DNA from: Verrucomicrobiota bacterium
GTDB taxonomy: Bacteria > Verrucomicrobiota > Verrucomicrobiia > Chthoniobacterales > UBA10450
DNA length: 11,664 bases
Direction: 5' to 3'
Assembly (NCBI GenBank): GCA_003219335.1
Contig: QHOF01000008.1
Span: forward strand, 6,702 to 18,365
Shown: positions 5,994 through 11,664 of the stretch, in pieces
Layout: each line of letters starts with the position of its first letter
How positions within the stretch are numbered: the stretch's first letter is position 1
The notes under the pieces: generated by a model
What the model saw: only the letters and a program-made list of their open reading frames with translations
Told to the model about the DNA's origin: nothing
The model's database searches: none
Position numbers and translations under genes: made by a program

Positions 5994-6392
5994 ATGGCAA
6001 AGACGTCTTCTTCTGCCCCGTCCGTTATGGACGCGCAATGCCCGTCCCGGCTCGTGCTGGACCGGATCGCGGATAAATGGACTGCGCTTATCATCCAGAT
6101 TCTCGCGCGCGGGACGATGCGCTATGCTGCGCTCCAACGCGAGATCGGCGGCATTTCGCAAAAAATGCTTACCCAAACATTGCGCAGCCTCGAGCGCGAC
6201 GGATTGGTGCAACGCACCGTGCACCCGGTCGTGCCGCCAAAAGTAGAATATTCACTCACCAGATTAGGCCGAACCTTAATTGATCCGTTACGTGCGCTAT
6301 GTCGCTGGTCGGAAAAACATCTTGCCGAGCTTCAGGGAAATCGCGCGCGGGCGAAGGCCAAAGCTGTAGCCGCGGTCGCCGACCGCGGTTGA
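5994..6392 (+). CDS. HxlR-family winged-helix transcriptional regulator
   Basis: A 132-residue DNA-binding protein of the HxlR/MarR-like type: CPSRLVLDRIADKWTALII (first helices with the family's conserved N-terminal Cys16 and the DKW motif), RYAALQREIGGISQKMLTQTL (recognition helix region), RSLERDGLVQRTVHPVVPPKVEYSLT (wing) and GRTLIDPLRALCRWSEKH (dimer helix). Family members often sense redox or reactive aldehydes through the cysteine. The start is ATG 5994. About the last nine residues, including AVAAVADRG, and the TGA stop (6390-6392) are encoded by a palindromic spacer repeat, so the original C-terminus was probably replaced. It may regulate itself and the divergent protease. Confidence 0.88.
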   Translation: MAKTSSSAPSVMDAQCPSRLVLDRIADKWTALIIQILARGTMRYAALQREIGGISQKMLTQTLRSLERDGLVQRTVHPVVPPKVEYSLTRLGRTLIDPLRALCRWSEKHLAELQGNRARAKAKAVAAVADRG

Positions 6393-6437
6393 TGGGGTAT
6401 CGTTCGCGGAGCCGGAGTCACCGACGCCGGCTACAGC
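6363..6437. repeat. Palindromic interspersed repeat (GCTGTAGCCG ends)
   Basis: The ends GCTGTAGCCG (6363-6372) and CGGCTACAGC (6428-6437) are perfect inverted copies. Inside are two hairpins: CCGCGGTC/GACCGCGG (6370-6377 and 6381-6388, loop of 3) and GCCGGAGTC/GACGCCGGC (6411-6419 and 6423-6431, one mismatch). It overlaps the end of the HxlR gene and stops 16 bp before the antiporter start. It looks like a REP/MITE-like element, and its hairpins could also shape the transcript. Confidence 0.65.
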
Positions 6438-6453
6438 AATCACCGATCTGACG

Positions 6454-8037
6454 ATGCACGAGTCAGAAATCATCGTCCTTTTATTTGCTTTAGTGGCTGT
6501 CCTGGCCGTGCTGGCGCACAGACTTGCGCTGCCGTATCCGATCGTGCTCGTGATCGGGGGACTCGCCGTGAGTTTCCTGCCGCGATTGCCGGAGGTGAAG
6601 CTCAATCCGAACGTCGTCTTTTACTTCATTCTCCCGGCGCTCCTTTATCCGGCGGCGTTGTTTACGTCGTGGCGTGATTTTCGGCGAAATCTGCGGATGA
6701 TACTCCTGCTGGCAATCGGCCTGGTACTGACGACGACGGTGGCGGTTGCCTGCATCGCCCACACCATTGTGCCGACACTTTCCTGGGCGGCTGCTTTTGC
6801 GCTTGGCGCGATTGTCTCGCCGCCAGATGCAGTTGCGGCCACGGCGATCATTCGCCGGCTTGGCGTTCCCCATCGGATACAGGCAATCCTGGAGGGCGAG
6901 AGCCTGGTAAATGATGCAACTGCGCTGGTCGCCCTGCAGTTCGCGATTGGGGCACTCGTCACGGGGACTTTCTCGCCCAGTTACGCGGCGGCTCGGTTTG
7001 TCTGGGCAGCGGCTGCCGGCATCGGATTCGGGTTGCTTGTTGGTGCAGCGATGCGCTGGGTGCAAAGCCATCTCGATGATCCGCCAATCCAGATCACAAT
7101 TTCTTTGGTCACTCCATTCATCGCTTACCTGCCAGCAGAACGCCTGCATGCCTCGGGCGTTCTGGCGACGGTGGCCGCGGGGATTTTTCTCGGTTGGCAT
7201 TCGCCGCTGATGATCAGCGCCCGAACGAGGCTCCAGGCTTATGCGTTTTGGGAAACGATCATGTTCCTTCTCAATGGTTTCGTTTTTATCGTCATTGGTC
7301 TGCAACTTCCGGGAATCCTGCGCACGTTGAATCGCGAATCGCTCACCGGCGCGGTCGTTAGCGCGATCATTATCTGCGCCACGGTCATTTTAGTCCGTTT
7401 TGCTTGGGTGGCACCGACGGCGTATCTGCCGCGTCTGCTCGGCAGCAAACTTCGGACGCGCGATCCCATTCCCTCGTGGCGGCATATTGTCATCGTCAGT
7501 TGGGCGGGTATGCGTGGTGTTGTTTCGCTGGCGGCGGCATTCGCGTTGCCGCTGGCGTTAAGTAATGGCAGACCATTTCCGGGGCGGGATTACATTTTGT
7601 TTTTCGCGTTCTCAGTGATCCTGGCCACCCTGGTGCTGCAAGGTCTGACGCTGCCACTCTTGATTCGGAAACTCGGAATCACACATGACGGAGAGACGGA
7701 TGAAGAGGAACGCCGCGCGCGCCTGGAAGCCAACAAGGCAGCAATTGAATCGATCGAGAAGCTGCGGGCCAACGGCAAGTTTTCTCCGGACGCGATAGGT
7801 CGCTTGCGTGCGGAATACGATGAGCGGATGGAGCAGCTGGAACTTTGCGCTCAGAATCCCGACGACTGCCGCGGCGAGATCGCAACACCGCAATATCAGC
7901 GTTTGCAACGCGAAGCGCTGCGCGTTGAACGAAAAACCATCATCCGTTTGCGAAACGGGCGGGTGATTAACGATGACGCATTACGCCGAATTCAGCGCGA
8001 CCTCGATCTGGCAGAAGCACGTTTAACGGGTCCCTAA
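6454..8037 (+). CDS. Na+/H+ antiporter, CPA1 family
   Basis: A 527-residue inner-membrane cation/proton exchanger for pH and sodium control. The N-terminal ~415 residues form about a dozen hydrophobic segments. Diagnostic residues are present: SPPDAVAATAI (Asp125) and LEGESLVNDATALV (Asn153-Asp154, the ion-binding ND pair of electroneutral CPA1 exchangers). SWAGMRGVVSLAAAFALPL near 365-385 is the other conserved family helix. A hydrophilic C-terminal tail (about 417-527), charged and helical (EEERRARLEANKAAIESIEK), probably regulates activity in the cytoplasm. The length agrees with bacterial NhaP/YjcE-type members. ATG 6454 fits the usual MHESEIIVLLF start; no strong ribosome-binding site. 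It is 61 bp after the HxlR gene, possibly co-transcribed through the palindromic repeat. Confidence 0.93.
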   Translation: MHESEIIVLLFALVAVLAVLAHRLALPYPIVLVIGGLAVSFLPRLPEVKLNPNVVFYFILPALLYPAALFTSWRDFRRNLRMILLLAIGLVLTTTVAVACIAHTIVPTLSWAAAFALGAIVSPPDAVAATAIIRRLGVPHRIQAILEGESLVNDATALVALQFAIGALVTGTFSPSYAAARFVWAAAAGIGFGLLVGAAMRWVQSHLDDPPIQITISLVTPFIAYLPAERLHASGVLATVAAGIFLGWHSPLMISARTRLQAYAFWETIMFLLNGFVFIVIGLQLPGILRTLNRESLTGAVVSAIIICATVILVRFAWVAPTAYLPRLLGSKLRTRDPIPSWRHIVIVSWAGMRGVVSLAAAFALPLALSNGRPFPGRDYILFFAFSVILATLVLQGLTLPLLIRKLGITHDGETDEEERRARLEANKAAIESIEKLRANGKFSPDAIGRLRAEYDERMEQLELCAQNPDDCRGEIATPQYQRLQREALRVERKTIIRLRNGRVINDDALRRIQRDLDLAEARLTGP

Positions 8038-8067
8038 TTTTCCGAACCTGGCGATAAACCAAAGCCA

Positions 8068-8943
8068 TCAAAGGCCGTAGCGTGCCGGCCATTCTTTGGC
8101 CGGGCCTCCCAATCGCGCTGCGCAGGCTTTCAGTTCCTTCTTGAAAAAGTGAGCCAGATGGGACCGCACCTGGTTCGTGAGCGGTAGCTTTTCCATCCCG
8201 GCCCAGGTGTTGTAATCCGCCTTCAACCGGTCGCATGGCTTGTCCGGATCGGCGCCCAAGAAATCGAAGATGGAGCGTCGCAGTTCAGTCGGATCCCTTT
8301 GCAGGTCATCAAAGAAATAAATGCGAAACCGGTCTGGATGAACGTAGCGTTTCCATCGCATGACGACCGCGCTGGGATACGAGCGCAAACGCATCCCTCG
8401 ACGGAGCAAATTCCGATGGACTTCGTCAATATCCGTCACATCAAACGGTTCAATCTGGCGGGAGCGCACTTCCATGGACAAATGCGACCACACGCGCTCC
8501 ACCGGATCACGGGCTAGAAAGAGCACCTTTAAGTTTGGGAAATAGCCGACGATTCGCCGAATGACTTTGCTGCTGAGCGTCGAATAGTTTGGCGAAATAT
8601 CACCGGAGAGAAGCGATCCCTTGGGTTCGAACAGTCGAGCATAATTCTCAAGGTCAATGGACGGTTCGGCGCTGAGGCTGCTTAGGGCCTCCAAAAAGAG
8701 ACGATCGCGCTCGTCTCTGCAGCGCGGAGAAGCTGAGCGTTGAACCCTGCTCAGTTGATCAAAATAATGCAGTTCTTTAACAGGCGGCATCCAGAAATCC
8801 GGATGGGAGTCGACCTGCTGATAAAGCCACGTCGTTCCGCCTTTGTGGGCTCCGACACACATGAAATCAGGCCCCGCATTGCGCTTTTCTTTTTTATCGC
8901 CGCCGTGCCTACTGCGTGCTTTAGATCGCCAAGCCCAATGCAC
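8068..8943 (-). CDS. Sulfotransferase domain protein
   Basis: A ~291-residue PAPS-dependent sulfotransferase, which would move a sulfo group from 3'-phosphoadenosine-5'-phosphosulfate onto a sugar, lipid or other acceptor. The 5'-phosphosulfate loop reads GAHKGGTTWLYQQ (about 31-43) after FMCV, and the 3'-phosphate site reads LFLARDPVERVWSHL (about 141-155) with Arg145 and Ser153. The tail shows DYNTWAGMEKLPLTNQVRSHL, as in bacterial heparan-sulfate-like members. The start is uncertain: GTG 8943-8941 gives a basic, unusual 27-residue lead, and ATG at residue 28 (FMCVGAHKGG) would remove it. It is convergent with the antiporter (30-bp gap), with no operon partner. Confidence 0.88.
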   Translation of the reverse strand: MHWAWRSKARSRHGGDKKEKRNAGPDFMCVGAHKGGTTWLYQQVDSHPDFWMPPVKELHYFDQLSRVQRSASPRCRDERDRLFLEALSSLSAEPSIDLENYARLFEPKGSLLSGDISPNYSTLSSKVIRRIVGYFPNLKVLFLARDPVERVWSHLSMEVRSRQIEPFDVTDIDEVHRNLLRRGMRLRSYPSAVVMRWKRYVHPDRFRIYFFDDLQRDPTELRRSIFDFLGADPDKPCDRLKADYNTWAGMEKLPLTNQVRSHLAHFFKKELKACAARLGGPAKEWPARYGL

Positions 8944-9016
8944 CCTTCCACTATTCTCTTTCCCCTACCGAAAACGCAAGAATGTGAATTCGACTCGTAA
9001 TCATCGAGGACGAAAC

Positions 9017-9060
9017 GTGGCAGCGATGCCACCAAATTTTGCGGCAATGCTGTGATTGCC
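9017..9060. repeat. Two short hairpins upstream of the CBS gene
   Basis: GTGGCA/TGCCAC (9017-9022 and 9027-9032, loop GCGA) and GGCAAT/ATTGCC (9043-9048 and 9055-9060, loop of 6) are both perfect. They lie in the 210-bp gap 8944-9153 between two divergent genes, which otherwise shows only the promoter candidate. Role unknown. Confidence 0.3.
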
Positions 9061-9109
9061 TCTTGAGATCGCCGGCCGATAGCGCGAGCGGCTAACCATT
9101 AGAATTGTT

Positions 9110-9139
9110 TTGCATCGCATGCCAATCTTGTCCTATCCT
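9110..9139 (+). promoter_or_regulatory. Candidate sigma70-type promoter of the CBS gene
   Basis: TTGCAT (9110-9115) and TATCCT (9134-9139) are separated by 18 bp and end 14 bp before ATG 9154. The match is moderate, and the transcript would have a very short leader. Confidence 0.3.
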
Positions 9140-9153
9140 AAAATCTGTAGCTT

Positions 9154-9603
9154 ATGGACGTCAGTGGCACCATCCGCACGATCTTGAGTCACAAAAGCGG
9201 CGATGTTTTCTCGATTTCGCCGGAGGCAACGGTTTTCGAAGCGATTGAAATGATGGAGGCCAAGAATGTCGGCGCGCTTTTGGTCATGGAGCGGGAGCAA
9301 GTGGTCGGCATCATTTCCGAGCGCGACTACACCCGCAAAGTGATCCTGCGCGGCAAACGCTCCCGGCAAACGAAGGTCGCCGAGATCATGTCAACCAATC
9401 TGACTGTCACGCATCCGCGCGAGCCGGTCGAAAATTGTCTGCGTCTGATGACGGACAAGCATATTCGTCATTTGCCAGTGCTCGATGGCGACAAAGTCGT
9501 GGGCGTCATTTCCATTGGCGATCTGGTCAAGCACGTCATTTCCTGCCAGAGCGCCGCGATCGCGCACTTGGAACACTACATCCACGGCGGATACCTGGGA
9601 TAA
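9154..9603 (+). CDS. Two-CBS-domain protein
   Basis: A 149-residue cytosolic protein made of a tandem pair of CBS domains, a module that binds adenine nucleotides (AMP, ATP, SAM) and regulates partners. CBS 1 (about 12-70) shows VFSISPEATVFEAIEMMEAK, then VGALLVMEREQVVGIISERDY. CBS 2 (about 78-135) shows VAEIMSTNLTVTHPREPVENC then LRLMTDKHIRHLPVLDGDKVVGVISIGDLV. Both end with the GIISERD/GVISIGD signature. It stops with HIHGGYLG-like residues (YIHGGYLG) at TAA 9601-9603. ATG 9154 is a good start 14 bp after a promoter-like sequence. Function unknown; stand-alone CBS pairs of this size are common. Its 3' end runs into a palindromic repeat. Confidence 0.9.
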   Translation: MDVSGTIRTILSHKSGDVFSISPEATVFEAIEMMEAKNVGALLVMEREQVVGIISERDYTRKVILRGKRSRQTKVAEIMSTNLTVTHPREPVENCLRLMTDKHIRHLPVLDGDKVVGVISIGDLVKHVISCQSAAIAHLEHYIHGGYLG

Positions 9604-9613
9604 AATCAAATCC

Positions 9614-9744
9614 TGTAGGGCGTCCGACGGGGCGGACGCCGACCCGGTGGCGTTTCACAGAATGGAGCCGCGGGGACGCGAGCGACATAGACGGGCAGCC
9701 CATCTGGGCGAGAGAGCGGGAGCGAACGAGTCAAACGCCCTACA
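9614..9744. repeat. Palindromic interspersed repeat (TGTAGGGCG ends)
   Basis: The termini TGTAGGGCG (9614-9622) and CGCCCTACA (9736-9744) are perfect inverted copies. A strong internal hairpin GGCGTCCG/CGGACGCC (9619-9626 and 9633-9640, loop of 6) lies near the left end, and GCCCA/TGGGC lies near 9700. The 131-bp element fills the whole gap between the CBS gene and pyrC, and the pyrC stop TAG (9742-9740) is part of its right terminus. It is MITE-like or REP-like, and may serve as a two-way transcription end for the convergent genes. Confidence 0.65.
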
Positions 9745-11017
9745 ATTTCCAAACTGTTTTCCCGCCGACAATCGTTCGCACCGCGCGGCCTTTTAGCTTC
9801 CAGCCGTCGAATGGCGAATTGCGTGAGGTCGATTGAAACTGATCGACCCTGACTGTCCACTCCAACTCCGGATCGATCAGCGTTACATCAGCTTTCGCAC
9901 CGGCTGATAACGTGCCTGCATCAATCCCCAACAACCGCGCCGGCTCGATGGTGTACATCTCGATCAGGCGGCCGATGTCGATCTTGCGATGTTTGTGCAC
10001 GAGTAGATCGAGAAATAATCCGAGCTCCGTCTCCAGCCCGATTATGCCAAAGGGCGCGGCATCGAATTCCACTTCCTTTTCGAAATCGGCATGCGGCGCG
10101 TGATCGGAACAGAGGACCGACAACGTCCCATCGGCGATTCCCTCCAGCAGCGCATCCACATCTGTCTGCGAACGCAACGGCGGGTTCATCTTGTAGTTCG
10201 TGTCGAAATTTTGGATCGCTTCGTCGGTTAACGCGATGTGATGCGGGCAAACTTCGCCGCTGATTTTCACGCCGCGCGCCCGCGCTTCACGAATCAGCCG
10301 CACGCTGCCGGCGGTCGTGACGTGCTGGCAATGAATGTGGTGATCGCAAAGTTCCGCGAGCAAGACGTTGCGCATCACCATCGCTTCCTCGCCCATCGCC
10401 GGCCAGCCGGGCAACCCGAGCAGTGTGCTCCAGTAGCCTTCGTGCACAACGCCATTGCCAACCAGATCATAATCCTGACAATGATCGAGCACGGGCACAC
10501 CAACCATGCGCGCATACTCCACCGCGCGCCGCATCACCTCGTGATTTTGCACGCAATGACCGTCGTCGGTGATCGCAACCACTCCGGCCTGTGCGAGTGA
10601 ACCGATGGACGCGAGTTCTTCACCTGCGAGATTTTTTGAAATCGCGCCCGTCGGCAAAACGTTCACGCACGCCACTGCCGCCGCGCGAATCCACGCGATC
10701 GTACTGGGATTATCGGCTGCCGGCGAAGTGTTCGGCATGCAAACGACCGTGGTAAATCCGCCGGCTGCAGCCGCGCGCGCGCCCGATTCAATCGTTTCTT
10801 TGTGACTGAATCCCGGCTCGCGCAGATGCACGTGCACGTCGATCAAACCGGGAGCGACGATAAGATTACGCACGTCGATTTCTTCAATTTCTGACTTCTG
10901 ATCTCTGATCTCTGACTTCTCCGCGATTTTCTCGTCGGCGATGTAAAGATCGGCGATTTCATCCCGCTTGTTCGCGGGATCGATCACCCGGCCATTGCGA
11001 ATGATGGTCGCGGTCAT
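9740..11017 (-). CDS. pyrC: Dihydroorotase, type I
   Basis: The enzyme of pyrimidine synthesis step 3, converting carbamoyl-aspartate to dihydroorotate. Metal ligands of the bacterial class I amidohydrolase are present in a 425-residue protein: His62 and His64 in DVHVHLREPG, Asp151 or Asp152 in AITDDGH, His179 in LDHCQD, His232 in CQHVTTAG, and Asp305 in VLCSDHAPH. Start chosen at ATG 11017-11015 (MTATIIRNGRVIDP); GTG 11032 would add five residues lying in a repeat. Residues about 34-46 (KSEIRDQKSEIEE) are encoded by a 7-bp tandem repeat between the first strands and the LIVAPGLID motif, an insertion not expected in the family. The stop codon lies within a palindromic repeat. It follows pyrB after a 175-bp gap, probably in one operon. 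Confidence 0.95.
   Translation of the reverse strand: MTATIIRNGRVIDPANKRDEIADLYIADEKIAEKSEIRDQKSEIEEIDVRNLIVAPGLIDVHVHLREPGFSHKETIESGARAAAAGGFTTVVCMPNTSPAADNPSTIAWIRAAAVACVNVLPTGAISKNLAGEELASIGSLAQAGVVAITDDGHCVQNHEVMRRAVEYARMVGVPVLDHCQDYDLVGNGVVHEGYWSTLLGLPGWPAMGEEAMVMRNVLLAELCDHHIHCQHVTTAGSVRLIREARARGVKISGEVCPHHIALTDEAIQNFDTNYKMNPPLRSQTDVDALLEGIADGTLSVLCSDHAPHADFEKEVEFDAAPFGIIGLETELGLFLDLLVHKHRKIDIGRLIEMYTIEPARLLGIDAGTLSAGAKADVTLIDPELEWTVRVDQFQSTSRNSPFDGWKLKGRAVRTIVGGKTVWKL
10890..10920. repeat. 7-bp tandem repeat inside pyrC
   Basis: Four units, TCTGACT, TCTGATC, TCTGATC, TCTGACT, plus TCT, run from 10890 to 10920 within the dihydroorotase frame. They encode the KSEIRDQKSEI stretch on the reverse strand. 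The 7-bp unit is not a multiple of three, so gain or loss of one unit would break the gene. Confidence 0.75.
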
Positions 11018-11018
11018 G

Positions 11019-11173
11019 TCTGGGGAGCACACGCGTCTCGCGTGTTGGCGAGCGCGTCCTCGCGATCGCGAACTTTTATTGGAACTTCGCCAGGCGGAGC
11101 GAAACGATGCCGAGGGAAAGCCTGTTTCGGCGCGACGCCGAAACCAGCACGCGAGACGCGTGCGCTCCTCAGA
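11019..11173. mobile_element. MITE-like palindromic element in the pyrB-pyrC gap
   Basis: Terminal inverted repeats of 26 bp (11019-11044 and 11148-11173) match at 24 of 26 positions; the core CACGCGAGACGCGTG is perfect. Inside are the 12-bp palindrome TCGCGATCGCGA (11060-11071) and a perfect 9-bp hairpin GTTTCGGCG/CGCCGAAAC (11124-11132 and 11136-11144). No coding capacity. At 155 bp it fills most of the intercistronic space and overlaps the last bases before the pyrC start. The sequence style is familiar from Verrucomicrobiota spacers. Whether it is a transposon relic or a REP-type repeat cannot be told here. Confidence 0.65.
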
Positions 11174-11192
11174 ATCGCGCGCGCCAGCCTGA

Positions 11193-11664
11193 TCACGCCG
11201 AAATCCCTCCGCACAAATAAAGCACGGCCATGCGCACGGCGAGACCGTTGGTGACCTGATCCAGAATGACGCTTTGCACTCCGTCCGCTACATCGCTGTC
11301 GATCTCGACCCCACGATTGATTGGGCCCGGATGCATGATCACGCAATCCGGTTTCAACAGTTTTGCGCGTTCTTTCGTGAGGCCAAACAACCGGATGTAT
11401 TCGCCGAGGCCAGGGAAATATTCTCTGTGCTGGCGTTCATGCTGAATCCGCAAAAGGTTCACGACATCGGCTTTCGGGAGCACGTCATCGATCTTGTGCG
11501 AAACTCCGACGCCCAGTTTTTCAAACTCGCGCGGAACGAGAGTGCTCGGCCCTACGAGCGTGACGCGCGCGCCAAGCTTGAGTAGGCCGAAAATGTTCGA
11601 GCGCGCGACGCGGCTGAACAAAATGTCGCCGATGACGGCCACGTGCAGCCCGCCGATTTTTCCT
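11193..11664 (-). CDS. pyrB: Aspartate carbamoyltransferase catalytic chain, C-terminal part
   Basis: The frame is open through the right edge of the window, so only the last ~156 residues are seen. They are the aspartate-binding half of the enzyme that joins carbamoyl phosphate to aspartate in pyrimidine synthesis step 2: KIGGLHVAVIGDILFSRVARSN, the variable VTLVGPSTLVPREFEKLGV, ADVVNLLRIQHERQ, and the signature VIMHPGPINRGVEIDSDVAD with ILDQVTNGLAVRMAVLYL at the end. The stop is TGA 11195-11193. The GTG at 11642 is internal, not a start. It lies immediately upstream of pyrC on the same strand, with a palindromic element between them. The N-terminal carbamoyl-phosphate domain is outside the window. 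Confidence 0.95.
   Translation of the reverse strand, partial: GKIGGLHVAVIGDILFSRVARSNIFGLLKLGARVTLVGPSTLVPREFEKLGVGVSHKIDDVLPKADVVNLLRIQHERQHREYFPGLGEYIRLFGLTKERAKLLKPDCVIMHPGPINRGVEIDSDVADGVQSVILDQVTNGLAVRMAVLYLCGGISA

Noticed and set aside
6490..7305. 271-codon reverse frame
   Set aside because: It is the shadow of the antiporter gene, with a low-complexity, charge-rich translation and no family features.
1..11664. CRISPR array, tRNA, rRNA, integrase or transposase gene
   Set aside because: No spaced repeat array, no cloverleaf or rRNA segment noticed, and no frame resembling a recombinase.

Overview
The window looks like a soil or freshwater bacterial chromosome, most likely Verrucomicrobiota. 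This is inferred from memory: CACGAAT and TCTGATC/TCTGACT repeats and GC-rich palindromic spacer repeats of this style are common in that phylum. No rRNA or tRNA is present to settle the taxonomy.

The left part (1 to about 4740) is accessory. It opens with the end of a peroxiredoxin-like gene and a reverse-strand GNAT acetyltransferase. Then comes a tract whose forward-strand genes are punctuated by folded recombination sites of the integron attC type: two convincing (1835-1930 and 2920-2995, both with complementary outer boxes, an inner stem with one bulged base and a terminal GTTRRRY) and one doubtful (4670-4737). Between them lie a carbon-nitrogen hydrolase broken by a frameshift, an intact GNAT acetyltransferase followed by a decayed small gene, a broken arginase-family gene and a frameshifted SAM methyltransferase. 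No integrase or attI is visible, so this resembles a small attC cluster without an integrase (CALIN) in decay, or the distal end of a larger array.

The right part (about 4800 to 11664) is an intact chromosomal backbone: an HtrA-like protease (reverse) divergent from an HxlR-type regulator, a CPA1 Na+/H+ antiporter, a sulfotransferase (reverse), a two-CBS-domain protein, and the pyrimidine pair pyrB-pyrC on the reverse strand. pyrB (aspartate carbamoyltransferase, cut by the window edge) precedes pyrC (dihydroorotase), giving consecutive steps 2 and 3 of UMP synthesis.

Three different palindromic spacer repeats sit against gene ends here (end of the HxlR gene, end of pyrC, pyrB-pyrC gap). Two supply the stop codon of the adjacent gene, and a fourth, 7-bp tandem repeat is inside pyrC. 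The most interesting content is the decaying cassette tract and the way mobile or palindromic repeats shape gene ends.
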